NCBI GenBank assembly: GCA_050331295.1
Contig: JBHJGZ010000009.1
Span: 1 to 64,000, forward strand
DNA from: Kuafuiihalomonas sp050331295
Lineage (GTDB): Bacteria > Myxococcota > Kuafuiibacteriia > Kuafuiibacteriales > Kuafuiibacteriaceae
Length of the DNA stretch: 64,000 nt
Direction: 5' to 3'
Below, in pieces: positions 26,507-34,378 of the stretch. The stretch's first letter is position 1. Each line of letters begins with the position of its first letter. The translations under genes were made by a program, and so were the position numbers. The notes beneath the pieces are model-generated. The model searched no databases. It was not told where the DNA came from and saw nothing but the letters and a program-made list of their open reading frames with translations.

Positions 26507-26521
26507 CCATCCGCGGGATGG
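26507..26521. terminator. Short hairpin between convergent genes
   Basis: CCATCC at 26507-26512 and GGATGG at 26516-26521 form a six-base stem with a three-base loop, in the 42-bp gap between the nucleotidase-like gene (+) and lexA (-). There is no U-run. It could be a bidirectional stop. Confidence 0.25.
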
Positions 26522-26530
26522 ACCGCAGGC

Positions 26531-27400
26531 TCATGGTGAAAATTTTCGGTACACTCCGACCACAACGCCCAGGAGCGAGGTCGAACGAAAATCCGACCGC
26601 CTCACCACGATGGGGTCCATGCTGGCATTCTCGGGGATGAAGCGGATCACGTCTCCGTCGGGCTCGTAGCGTTTCACGGTGGCCTCACCGTCGATCATGG
26701 CCACGACGATGTCGCCGCGGTGGGCCTCCAGCTGCTTTCGCACGAAAATGTAGTCTCCGTCGAAGATCCCGGCGTCGATCATGGAGTCGCCCGATACGCG
26801 GAGCGCGTAGAGCTGGTCGCTGGGCGCACTCCCGACGAAGAACCGGTCGACGTGAACCGTAGCTTCCGCGTGCTCGTCGGCCAGGATGGGACTCCCTGCG
26901 GCGACGCGGCCGAGAACTCTGATGGCCACGGACTCGGTATGGGACGGGATGAGGGCCGAAACGACGTTCGCGCCCGGTCCCGAGCTCGACGGTCGACTCC
27001 TGCCCGCATCGGCGGAGTTGGAATCGATGCGCTCGGGTCCGGCGGCACCCGCCTCGCGGGCGTCTTGCCGCGGCGCCATGATGGGCTCGATGTCAGGATC
27101 CGCGTCGATCCGGGCCTCGAACCCGCCTATCTTCGGGGTAGGGTCGCGGCGTCGCGCGGCTTCTTCATGCAAATCATCGAGGGAAGGAATCGACACCGGT
27201 CGAAGGGCCCGACTCTTGAGCCCCTCCCGCCGGAGGTAGCCTTTCCGCTCGAGCGCTTTCAGATGGTCATTTACCCCGTTGGTCGATCGAATCCCCATCT
27301 CCTCTCCGATCTCCCGAATCGTCGGTGGGTAGCCCTGTTCCTCGATCCGACGGGAGATAAAGCTCAAGATCTCTTGTTGGCGCGGGGTGAGGCCGTGCAT
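26531..27400 (-). CDS. lexA: LexA repressor with long linker
   Basis: Start ATG 27400; 289 residues versus about 200 for typical LexA. Residues 1-70 are the winged-helix DNA-binding domain ('LTPRQQEILSFI...GYPPTIREIGEEMGIRS'). Residues about 72-158 are a low-complexity linker rich in Pro, Ser, Ala and Arg. Residues 160-289 are the S24 autocleavage domain: cleavage site Ala168-Gly169 in 'RVAAGSP', nucleophile Ser206 in 'SGDSMIDAG', and Lys243 in 'GEATVKRY'. It represses SOS genes and is cleaved when RecA is activated. A probable self-operator sits 14-30 bases upstream. Confidence 0.95.
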   Translation of the reverse strand: MHGLTPRQQEILSFISRRIEEQGYPPTIREIGEEMGIRSTNGVNDHLKALERKGYLRREGLKSRALRPVSIPSLDDLHEEAARRRDPTPKIGGFEARIDADPDIEPIMAPRQDAREAGAAGPERIDSNSADAGRSRPSSSGPGANVVSALIPSHTESVAIRVLGRVAAGSPILADEHAEATVHVDRFFVGSAPSDQLYALRVSGDSMIDAGIFDGDYIFVRKQLEAHRGDIVVAMIDGEATVKRYEPDGDVIRFIPENASMDPIVVRRSDFRSTSLLGVVVGVYRKFSP

Positions 27401-27413
27401 GGGACCCACCCTA

Positions 27414-27430
27414 ACTGAACAATTGTTTCG
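27414..27430 (-). promoter_or_regulatory. Probable LexA operator (SOS box)
   Basis: On the minus strand the sequence is CGAAACAATTGTTCAGT, containing the perfect palindrome AACAATTGTT and a GTTCAG half-site. It matches 14 of 17 positions of the Myxococcus xanthus LexA consensus CTRHAMRYBYGTTCAGS as I recall it. It lies 14-30 bases before the lexA ATG, the expected place for autorepression. Confidence 0.7.
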
Positions 27431-27463
27431 GCGCAACAGATGAGGCGCCGGGTTCAACCGGGG

Positions 27464-27973
27464 CTACAGCCGTTCACGTAGTCGGCGGATGGCGCCCAGC
27501 ACTTCTTCGTCTTCCGCCCAGTGCTCCAGCGCTTGAAGTCGCTGTTGAAGCAGGCGCGCGTTCGGGGTCTGCCCCTCGGCCATCAATTCTTCGAGGTGAA
27601 CGAGGACCGCCCGCAACAAGCGCTCCTCTCGAACGTCCAACAAGGCCACCATCAGGCGCGCGTCGCGGGGCAGCGGGTCCTCCGATTCCAGCACCGGAGC
27701 CAACGTCCTGGATGAGGGATCCTTGGTCAGAGCCGCGAGGCGCGTCTTTCGACCCTTCGCCTGGACATCCTGCGGCCCCAGCTTGGCCTTCATGGATTCC
27801 GGAAGGTCGGTTCCTCCGGGGGAGAACAGCTTGTCCAACTGGGACCGGTAAACAGAATAGGCGTGGGTACGACTCGCTCGCTCCCGCTGCTCTTCGACTT
27901 CATCGCGGCGTCTGGAAGCGCGGCCTCGGGATTGGTCGATCTCCCGCCAGGACTTCTTCCGGTCGTCCCCCAC
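27464..27973 (-). CDS. Hypothetical charged helical protein upstream of lexA
   Basis: I chose GTG 27973, eight bases after the stop of the upstream gene and preceded by AGGAAGG, giving 169 residues. A TTG at 28021 would overlap the upstream gene. The first 40 residues are very basic and charged (many Arg, Glu and Asp). The C-terminal half is mostly helical, with leucine-rich segments such as 'LLRAVLVHLEELMAEGQ' and 'LQALEHWAEDEEVLGAIRRLRERL'. No known domain is recognised. It is probably co-transcribed with the HTH-like gene upstream; the lexA box lies beyond its 3' end. Confidence 0.55.
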   Translation of the reverse strand: MGDDRKKSWREIDQSRGRASRRRDEVEEQRERASRTHAYSVYRSQLDKLFSPGGTDLPESMKAKLGPQDVQAKGRKTRLAALTKDPSSRTLAPVLESEDPLPRDARLMVALLDVREERLLRAVLVHLEELMAEGQTPNARLLQQRLQALEHWAEDEEVLGAIRRLRERL

Positions 27974-27980
27974 GGTCTGG

Positions 27981-28340
27981 TCAACCTTCCTGTTCGTCTT
28001 TGGACTTACGGGTGTCGTCAAAGAGCCGTGCGTCGGTCGGGTCCTTGCTCTGGTGGCCGAGAATCACGTTCAGCGCCCGCACCAGCTTCTTGCGGCAGAG
28101 GCGACTCACCGGTCGTCCGTCCATGGCGTCCCGCACCGTTCGGACCGACACGCCTCGGCCCAAACCTTTAGGCTTCGGCGCATCGGCATCGGCGTAGCCC
28201 TTCTTGGCCCGGCGGGCACTGGCGCGCTTGACCATCAATTCCCTGTCTTCGGAGGTCCGGTGCTCCAGCGCGGCGGATTCGCGCACAACCTGCTGGAGGT
28301 CGATCCCGTGCTCTTCCAAGAAGTCCCCAAATCTGGACAT
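27981..28340 (-). CDS. Small HTH-like protein
   Basis: 119 residues from ATG 28340. The N-terminal part is helical ('FLEEHGIDLQQVVRESAALEHRTSEDRELMVKR'), followed by a Lys/Arg/Ala-rich stretch. Residues about 62-97 ('GRGVSVRTVRDAMDGRPVSR...KKLVRALNVILG') look like a phage-repressor-type helix-turn-helix, with 'SVRTVRDAMDG' as the recognition helix region. The C-terminus is charged and probably flexible. It may bind DNA, but no family is known to me. It is the first gene of the group that leads into lexA, so a role in SOS or general regulation is possible. Confidence 0.5.
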   Translation of the reverse strand: MSRFGDFLEEHGIDLQQVVRESAALEHRTSEDRELMVKRASARRAKKGYADADAPKPKGLGRGVSVRTVRDAMDGRPVSRLCRKKLVRALNVILGHQSKDPTDARLFDDTRKSKDEQEG

Positions 28341-28438
28341 GGGCTGGGAAGGCTACTCCCGGCCGCATCAAAGTCAAGCAAGAGTGCTGGACGAGCGCCT
28401 CGGTTTCCTTCACCCCGACCCGGCCGACGACTTGGGAA

Positions 28439-29746
28439 TTGGACCTTCCAAATCCGCCACGCTACGTCCGAGCGGTGCGGGCTTGGGGGTGGCTTGTCTT
28501 CGTCCTGGTGCCTTCGGAGGCATGGGCGGAGTTGTTTGTACCCATCGTCGGCGATGTGCCCAGCGTTCGCCGTCGGTCGATCGTGATGTCCAGGGACGTG
28601 GCCACCCAAGCCACGATACAGCAGTGGATTCTCTCTGGTGGGTCTTCCCGATTCGTTCACATTCAACCCTTCCCGACCCGGCCGGGATGGGGCCCTGCAC
28701 CCGAAGGGTTGTGGAGTGCCCTGGACGAGGCTTGTGCGGCGGAGGCGCCGTACCACCGCGATCTGAACCGCAGACCCCTGGGGCCGTCTGTTCTTTCTCG
28801 CCTTTTTCCCCAACCGGACCAGCCGGCGGTCGCGTCCTCCGAAAGGCTCGAAGGCGCGCCGGCGAGCCGGATTGTTCGTGAGGTGTTCACGGGCTTTGCC
28901 AAGTCCTCGACCACTACTCCGGGGGTCTTCCATCTCCCCGACGACATCGACCGATTCTTTGAACGCTACGGAGCCCGACCGGAGCCCGAAGCGCGTCGAG
29001 CCATCGCTTTCTATCTGAATCGAGGTTTTGCGCTCCTGGCCACCGTCTACGAAACGGAAGGACCGCCCGGGCCCCACCGCATTGGGCCCGAACGCTACAC
29101 CTTCGTGTCCAACGAATTGACGATTCCCATCTACGCTCCGGATTCCGGAGAAATCGTCGACTTCCACACTCTGGGATCTCAAGCGTGGCAACCCCGCGAC
29201 GTGCCCGTAGACTGGTCAGAAGAGCCTTGGCTGCATCCCGAGCCCACCGAGTCCGCCATGTTGGCGGATTGCGCCCGAACGCTCGATTCGGACGAGGCTC
29301 GGGCTCAACCGCTGGTTCGGTCGTTGGGACCTGTTTTCGACCGTCTCACGGTGGTTCGGTACCGCTGGCGTCCCCCGAGGGAACGGTACGTTTCCGTCCG
29401 TTTCAGGCCGGAGGTCCATCGGCCGGTCCCGGCGCAAGAAGCGGGGACGCCTCGCGATTACATGTTGTGCTTCGTGCTCGGACTGGCGCCTCTTTTCTAC
29501 GCGCCCGAATCGTGGCTCCTGTGGTGGGCGCAATCGAGCGTTCGGGGGGTTTTGCGCCGGCGCCTTTGGGCCTTCTGGCCCATCGCCGTTTCCGCGTTCT
29601 GGCTTTCGACCCTTGAAGGGCCGGGTCGCATCGCAGGATTGGCCCCTCTGCTGCTGGGGCTCTGGTGGATCGCTCGGCCGCTGCCGGAAGAGGACCGTCC
29701 GTTCGTTCGCTCGAGCTTCAAGAAGCGAAAGACCGTCGCCGACTGA
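28439..29746 (+). CDS. Secreted membrane-anchored protein of unknown function
   Basis: 435 residues. The frame opens at TTG 28439, but GTG 28475 gives a cleaner signal peptide (VRAWGWLVFVLVPSEAWA). The large periplasmic part (about residues 35-340) begins 'LFVPIVGDVPSVRRRSIVMSRD' and has no recognised motif. The arrangement recalls deltaproteobacterial DUF2330-type envelope proteins without matching their cysteines. Near the C-terminus are two or three membrane helices ('YMLCFVLGLAPLFYAP', 'LWAFWPIAVSAFW', 'IAGLAPLLLGLWWIA'), then a basic tail that should face the cytoplasm. It is divergent from the HTH-like gene and convergent with rfbD. Confidence 0.55.
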   Translation: MDLPNPPRYVRAVRAWGWLVFVLVPSEAWAELFVPIVGDVPSVRRRSIVMSRDVATQATIQQWILSGGSSRFVHIQPFPTRPGWGPAPEGLWSALDEACAAEAPYHRDLNRRPLGPSVLSRLFPQPDQPAVASSERLEGAPASRIVREVFTGFAKSSTTTPGVFHLPDDIDRFFERYGARPEPEARRAIAFYLNRGFALLATVYETEGPPGPHRIGPERYTFVSNELTIPIYAPDSGEIVDFHTLGSQAWQPRDVPVDWSEEPWLHPEPTESAMLADCARTLDSDEARAQPLVRSLGPVFDRLTVVRYRWRPPRERYVSVRFRPEVHRPVPAQEAGTPRDYMLCFVLGLAPLFYAPESWLLWWAQSSVRGVLRRRLWAFWPIAVSAFWLSTLEGPGRIAGLAPLLLGLWWIARPLPEEDRPFVRSSFKKRKTVAD

Positions 29747-29761
29747 TCGTCGCCGCACCCG

Positions 29762-30616
29762 TCAAGACAGGAGCTCGGAACCATAGCGGGACAAGAAGTC
29801 CTCCAGGCTTTGCTGCCAGGACGGCATTTCCGGATGTCCTTCGAGGCGGAGCCGTCGATTCTCCAGTCGGCTGTTCTTCGGTCTCGGGGCTGGACGCGCG
29901 AACGCCTCCGAGCTGACCGGCAGAAGCTCTCTGGTCAGTCGCAATCCCTCCAGGGCGAGCTCCGCGAAGTCGTACCACGTACACTCGCCGGAACAGGTGC
30001 CGTGAAGGGTACCGGGGATCGGCGTATCCAGGAGTCGGTCCGTCAACTCCGCGACGGCTTCACACGACGTGGGGCTGCCATGCTGGTCCGTCACCATCTT
30101 CAAGGCACCTTCTGAAGCGCGTGCGATTCGGGCAACCGTATGAAGAAAACTCGGTCCCCCGGAGCCGTAAAGCCAAGCGATCCGGATGATGGTGTGGGCA
30201 GGACAATGATGACGGACCGCCTCCTCGGCTGCGAGCTTCGATTGGCCGTAGACGGTCTTGGGCCCGGTCGGATCCCACTCGTGATACGGTCGGTCGAGGT
30301 CGCCCGCGAACACGTAGTCAGTCGAATAGGTGACGAGGTGTGCGCCCACGCGGTGGGCGGAGGCGGCGACGTGGGCGGTGGCGACCGCGTTTCCCAGAAA
30401 GGCGGCATCGGCCTCGGTCTCCGCGAGATCGACCTTGGTGTACGCTGCGCAGTGCACGACCACGTCTGGAAGGACATCTTGAAGTGCCGCTCGCACCGCT
30501 GCCCCGTCGGTGAGGTCGAGTTCCGCTCGGGTCGGTGCCACGACGTCTCGATGCTCCCAGTGTCGGAGCAGCGTTCGACCGAGCATGCCATTTCCGCCGG
30601 TGAGAAAGACCTTCAT
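29762..30616 (-). CDS. rfbD: dTDP-4-dehydrorhamnose reductase
   Basis: Start ATG 30616; 284 residues. It is an extended SDR with the NAD(P) motif T-G-G-N-G-M-L-G at residues 6-13, 'DVVVHCAAYTKVDLAE', the catalytic 'YSTDYVFAGD' and the active-site Y-G-Q-S-K (Y-x-x-x-K). 'HGTCSGECTWYDFAELAL' and 'RPKNSRLENRRL' match the RfbD/RmlD substrate part. It makes dTDP-L-rhamnose, the last step of the pathway, for surface polysaccharides. RfbA, RfbB and RfbC are not in the window. It is divergent from epmA with 77 bases between the start codons. Confidence 0.88.
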   Translation of the reverse strand: MKVFLTGGNGMLGRTLLRHWEHRDVVAPTRAELDLTDGAAVRAALQDVLPDVVVHCAAYTKVDLAETEADAAFLGNAVATAHVAASAHRVGAHLVTYSTDYVFAGDLDRPYHEWDPTGPKTVYGQSKLAAEEAVRHHCPAHTIIRIAWLYGSGGPSFLHTVARIARASEGALKMVTDQHGSPTSCEAVAELTDRLLDTPIPGTLHGTCSGECTWYDFAELALEGLRLTRELLPVSSEAFARPAPRPKNSRLENRRLRLEGHPEMPSWQQSLEDFLSRYGSELLS

Positions 30617-30693
30617 ATCGTCCGTCTCCCCGGGGGCCGGGTCGAGGTCAATGATGCCTTGTCTAGAAATGCCGGAGGCGATGCCATCGGACG

Positions 30694-31650
30694 ATGGTGC
30701 ATGCACCCGCCCTCGGGATCCTGAAGGCCCGGAAGCGCATGAACGACGGCATTCGCCGCTTCTTCGACCAACGAGGATTCTTGGAGGTGGAGACGCCGAT
30801 CGCCGTCCGTTCGCCGGGAATCGAGCCGCACCTGGAGCCATTCTCGATCGAGTTTGTCGCACCGAACCGAAGCCGGCACTCCTTGTTCCTGCAGACGTCG
30901 CCGGAATTCGCCATGAAGCGTCTCTTGGCGAGCGGCACTGGCTCCATTTATCAACTCGCGCGGGTCTTTCGGAACGGGGAGTCGTCGAACCACCATACCC
31001 CCGAGTTCACGATGCTGGAGTTCTATCGAAGCGGGGCCTCGCTCGCAGAGTTGAGTGAGGATGTGGTCGGTCTGGTTCGGCATCTCGCAGCGTTGTTGCA
31101 GGTGGCGCCCCCAGCCCCGGTGGCGAGACGTACCGTCTCCGAGCTTTTCGCTGAGGCAGGCCTGATGGATCCGCTGGACCTGCAGCAGAGCGTTGACGCT
31201 TTGAGTCAGGGCCTCCAAGTGGCGGCCGCACCGGACGACGATTGGGAGGACGTCTTCTTCAAGGTCTTCCTGGAACGTGTCGAATCTCTCCTTCCGTCTC
31301 GACAGCTCACTCTGCTGTCCGGGTATCCGGCTCGAATGGCAGCCCTCTCGGAACTCGATCCCGGCGATGATCGAAAGGCGCTGCGCATGGAAGTTTATTG
31401 GGGGCAGCTCGAACTCGGGAACGCCTATCAGGAACTGACGGATCCAGCGGAACAGCGACGGCGCTTCGAATCGGACAACGGGCTTCGGCTCAGGCTTGGC
31501 CGTACGCCGATGCCGATCGATCAGGACCTCCTGGCAGACCTGCCCGCGATGGGCCGCGCGGCTGGCATCGCGATCGGGACGGATCGCCTGCTCATGAAGC
31601 TGCTCGGCCTGCGCCGGGTTCAGGACGTACTGTGCTTTCCCGTGGCCTAA
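30694..31650 (+). CDS. epmA: EF-P beta-lysine ligase EpmA (class II LysRS-like)
   Basis: 318 residues, resembling the catalytic core of class II lysyl-tRNA synthetase without the anticodon-binding domain. Motif 1 lies in 'FFDQRGFLEVETPI', motif 2 in 'YQLARVFRNGESSNHHTPEF', and motif 3 in 'AAGIAIGTDRLLMKLLG'. EpmA (PoxA/GenX/YjeA) activates (R)-beta-lysine and attaches it to a lysine of elongation factor P to relieve ribosome stalling at prolines. The epmB aminomutase and efp are not in this window. The start ATG 30694 is the first in frame. The following trmB gene begins 50 bases after the stop. Confidence 0.9.
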   Translation: MVHAPALGILKARKRMNDGIRRFFDQRGFLEVETPIAVRSPGIEPHLEPFSIEFVAPNRSRHSLFLQTSPEFAMKRLLASGTGSIYQLARVFRNGESSNHHTPEFTMLEFYRSGASLAELSEDVVGLVRHLAALLQVAPPAPVARRTVSELFAEAGLMDPLDLQQSVDALSQGLQVAAAPDDDWEDVFFKVFLERVESLLPSRQLTLLSGYPARMAALSELDPGDDRKALRMEVYWGQLELGNAYQELTDPAEQRRRFESDNGLRLRLGRTPMPIDQDLLADLPAMGRAAGIAIGTDRLLMKLLGLRRVQDVLCFPVA

Positions 31651-31700
31651 ATTCATCGGATCGGTTGCGACGCGAAGGTCACCGTGAAAGCACGTTTTGG

Positions 31701-32399
31701 ATGTCTCGAAGGATTCGGAAGCATGCGAATCCGTTCAACGTCACCACGCGGTTGGGGCGGGTGGATCGAGCCGCCATCTTTGGTCGAACCGCGCCGGTTG
31801 AGATCGACCTGGGTTGCGGCGGAGCGAAGCTCTTGTTCGAACGAGCGCGCAACCATCCAGACCTGGATTTCATGGGTCTCGAGGTTCGGCGCCCCGTGGT
31901 GGAGCTAGCGATGGCTCGGAAAGTGAAGGAAGGACCATCCAACGTCGTGGTCTTCTATGCTAACGCACACGGCAATCTCGAGGACCTCGTGGAACCGGGT
32001 GGGGTTAGGATGTTTCACATTCACTTCCCCGATCCTTGCTTCAAGAAGAAGCATCGCAAGCGACGGATCCTTCAACCACCCCTCGTTCGACGGATGGCGG
32101 AGCTCCTTCCTGTGGGAGGTGTGGTGTACGCACAGTCGGACGTTCGTCCTCTCGCGGAAGAGATGGCTCATTTCCTTTCCCATGAATCTGCTTTCGAGGG
32201 GCGGATCCTCGAGCGAGACGAGCACCCCATTCCGGAGCGAACGGAATGGGAGCTTCAACATGAGCGAGAAGGGGAACCAGTCTATCGGATGTGGTTCGCC
32301 AAGGTCCGCGAGCCTTCGGGCCCCGTCCACGGATATGACCTCCGCGACACGCGTCCGCCCGAGCTTCGGAGGGAGGGTGAGGCGGAAGAGACGGAATGA
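31701..32399 (+). CDS. trmB: tRNA (guanine-N7)-methyltransferase
   Basis: Start ATG 31701; 232 residues. It shows the TrmB fold: SAM motif I 'VEIDLGCGGAKLLFERA', 'FMGLEVRRPVVELA' (post-I acidic residue), and the hallmark 'MFHIHFPDPCFKKKHRKRRI' segment (H-F-P-D-P-x-x-K-x-x-H-x-K-R-R). 'GGVVYAQSDVRPLAEEM' follows. It methylates N7 of guanosine 46 in the variable loop of many tRNAs. Trp of the usual F-P-D-P-W is Cys here, a small deviation. The last four bases overlap the start of the beta-helix lipoprotein gene (ATGA). Confidence 0.9.
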   Translation: MSRRIRKHANPFNVTTRLGRVDRAAIFGRTAPVEIDLGCGGAKLLFERARNHPDLDFMGLEVRRPVVELAMARKVKEGPSNVVVFYANAHGNLEDLVEPGGVRMFHIHFPDPCFKKKHRKRRILQPPLVRRMAELLPVGGVVYAQSDVRPLAEEMAHFLSHESAFEGRILERDEHPIPERTEWELQHEREGEPVYRMWFAKVREPSGPVHGYDLRDTRPPELRREGEAEETE

Positions 32400-33988
32400 C
32401 CGGAGGACGGAAGATCTTGCTGCAAGGCGCCGTCCTCGCCGGTCTGACCGTGCTGGGATGCAGCTCGGGGCCGAGACCCTCGCCGGACTCGGCGACAGAG
32501 GAAGACTTTGTACGGGTGAGGCCGCGAGCCGAGCCGGGCGGCAATGGTTCGGCCGATACACCCTATTCGACGCTCCAAGACGCGCTCCAGAGCGGCGCCC
32601 CTCGGGTTCTCCTCGAACCCGGCGTCCACGAAAGCAGTCGTCCCATACGACTCACCCGATCCGTCGAAGTCTTCGGGGGACGAGGGGCTGGTGGTGCTCA
32701 CGTTGCGGCATCGGTGGTGGTTTCGGGTTCGGACGTCACCCTTCGGAATCTCCACTTTGGTGGAGGAATCGAGGCTCGATTCGCTCGGCGCCTCACGGTC
32801 GAGGACGCAACGGTACACGCGGGAGCGTCGGGGGACGCGTTCAACGCCTATGCCTCCATGGTTGATTTGCAGGATGTGACCGTCAGGGGGGGCTCGAACA
32901 CGGCGATCTTCGTGGCGACTTCGACTCTTCGCCTGGACCGCGTGCGGATCGATGCGGCTCGGAGTCGACGCGGGCTGTTTGTCACCCACGGAACCTGTGA
33001 GGCCACCTCGGTCGAGATCTCGGGTGGGAAGTCGGAGAACGTTCGCCTACGAGGGAGTCGAGCCCGAGTTCGGCAATCAGTCCTGCGCGGTTCGTCCCAA
33101 ACCGGCATCGCGGTGGTCGCCGGCTCCAGTCTCACGTTGGGAGGGGTGTCGGTCCAGGCAACCGGTGAAGCTCTCTGGCTGGAAAGCAGTCAGGGCGAAG
33201 TCGAAGACAGCGACCTTTGGAGTCGAACCTCCCACGGTCTTGCTCTGCGTCATGGCGAGGTCCGCATGCGCAATGGCCACGTGGCATCCGAGATCGGACC
33301 GAGCGTCTGGGTGTCGGGAGAGGCGGGACCCTCGCGTCTCGAATGGGACGGAGGCCGCATGGTGGCTGGGCGTGCAGGGGGGTTGAGGGTCGCCGATGCC
33401 CGGGTCAGCCTTCGCAAGCTCCGGGTGAGCTCGAGCACGACGGCCGATCAGGTGGATGCGGTGGTGACAAGCGGTCCAGCGGCTGTCATCGAGGTCGATG
33501 CTCTCGAATTCCAGGGGATAGGTGGACGCGCCCTGGTGTTTCGAAACGACGCAGGAGGACATGTCGCGTCCTCCACCGTGAGTGGCTGTGGCGGAGGGGT
33601 TTCCGTCGAGGGTGTATGGCGTTCGGACCTGACTCTCCGAGGAATGCGCATCCTCGGGTGCGGCGAAGAGGCTGGTATCTCCGTCGCGGATGCCAGGATT
33701 CGCGCCGAATCCGTTCAGCTTCGAGGGTGCCGGCTGAGCATCGGGGGCGGTGCGGACGTTCAGGTCTCGAGCTTCGAAGTGAAGGATGTCTTGCGTGGCT
33801 TGGAGGTGTTCGGAGGGGCACGGTTGATGGTTCGATCCAGCACCGTTTCCGGTCGGATTTGGAGCGCATTCTGTAGTCCTGGCGCCGTCATCGAGGGTAC
33901 ATCCACGCGCTGGGCCGGTCCGACGAACCTGTGTGCCCGAGACTTTGGTGCATCGGACCGCAACCTTCGTCCCTCCGTCGGGTTTTGA
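32396..33988 (+). CDS. Right-handed parallel beta-helix lipoprotein
   Basis: 530 residues. The N-terminus 'LLQGAVLAGLTVLGC' is a lipoprotein signal with Cys about residue 22. 'GGNGSADTPYSTLQDALQSGAPRVLLEPGVHES' matches the opening of pectate-lyase-like beta-helix proteins with DUF1565-type starts. The body repeats short strands and turns about every 21-24 residues (for example 'ATSTLRLDRVRIDAARSRRG', 'GSSLTLGGVSVQATGE'), which fits PbH1 coils. No catalytic pattern is clear, so it may bind surface polysaccharide. It overlaps trmB by four bases and is followed by a small basic secreted protein. Confidence 0.75.
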   Translation: MTGGRKILLQGAVLAGLTVLGCSSGPRPSPDSATEEDFVRVRPRAEPGGNGSADTPYSTLQDALQSGAPRVLLEPGVHESSRPIRLTRSVEVFGGRGAGGAHVAASVVVSGSDVTLRNLHFGGGIEARFARRLTVEDATVHAGASGDAFNAYASMVDLQDVTVRGGSNTAIFVATSTLRLDRVRIDAARSRRGLFVTHGTCEATSVEISGGKSENVRLRGSRARVRQSVLRGSSQTGIAVVAGSSLTLGGVSVQATGEALWLESSQGEVEDSDLWSRTSHGLALRHGEVRMRNGHVASEIGPSVWVSGEAGPSRLEWDGGRMVAGRAGGLRVADARVSLRKLRVSSSTTADQVDAVVTSGPAAVIEVDALEFQGIGGRALVFRNDAGGHVASSTVSGCGGGVSVEGVWRSDLTLRGMRILGCGEEAGISVADARIRAESVQLRGCRLSIGGGADVQVSSFEVKDVLRGLEVFGGARLMVRSSTVSGRIWSAFCSPGAVIEGTSTRWAGPTNLCARDFGASDRNLRPSVGF

Positions 33989-34011
33989 TGGCCAGAAAGG
34001 AGTTCTATCGA

Positions 34012-34332
34012 GTGAAGACCATGATTCGATTGGTGTTTTCGGTGCTGACGGCGGCTCTTTGGTTGGCTCCAGCCCACTCTGATGCGGCGACGCGCTCGGA
34101 CCGACGACAGGTGAAGCAGCAGACACGAATCGTCCACGGTGTCCAGAACGGCAGCCTGACGCATCGCGAAGCGCGTCACTTGCAACGTCAGCAAAGGCAC
34201 GTGAGGCGAGTCGAGCGTCGGTCCAAGGCGGACGGCGTCTACACGGCCGAAGAGCGACGTCGGGTAGAGCGGAAGCAGAATCAGGCCCACCGAAACATCC
34301 GTCGAAAGAAGAACAACAGCCAGAACCGCTGA
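34012..34332 (+). CDS. Small basic periplasmic protein with EF-hand-like repeat pattern
   Basis: Start chosen at GTG 34012, with a strong AAAGGAG site nine bases before it; ATG 33988 or 34021 are alternatives. About 106 residues: a signal peptide (VKTMIRLVFSVLTAALWLAPAHS), then an Arg/Gln/His-rich mature domain. 'IVHGVQNGSLTHREARHLQRQQRHV' and 'SKADGVYTAEERRRVERKQNQ' are two related segments with the I-x-x-G-x-x-x-G-x-L-T-x-x-E / D-G-x-x-T-x-x-E-R pattern of a small secreted family. The calcium-type loop is not complete, so metal binding is doubtful. Predicted pI is very high. Confidence 0.65.
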   Translation: MKTMIRLVFSVLTAALWLAPAHSDAATRSDRRQVKQQTRIVHGVQNGSLTHREARHLQRQQRHVRRVERRSKADGVYTAEERRRVERKQNQAHRNIRRKKNNSQNR

Positions 34333-34378
34333 CCCCGTCCCTTCCGGCCCACCGCATCCCGTGCTACTCGGGCCGTCC

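Noticed and set aside
30694..31650. Lysyl-tRNA synthetase
   Set aside because: The class II core is present but the anticodon-binding domain is missing, which fits EpmA.
33077..34357. 426-codon minus-strand frame opposite the beta-helix lipoprotein
   Set aside because: Opposite a gene with a lipobox and repeated beta coils; the frame lacks any recognisable domain and has no ribosome site.
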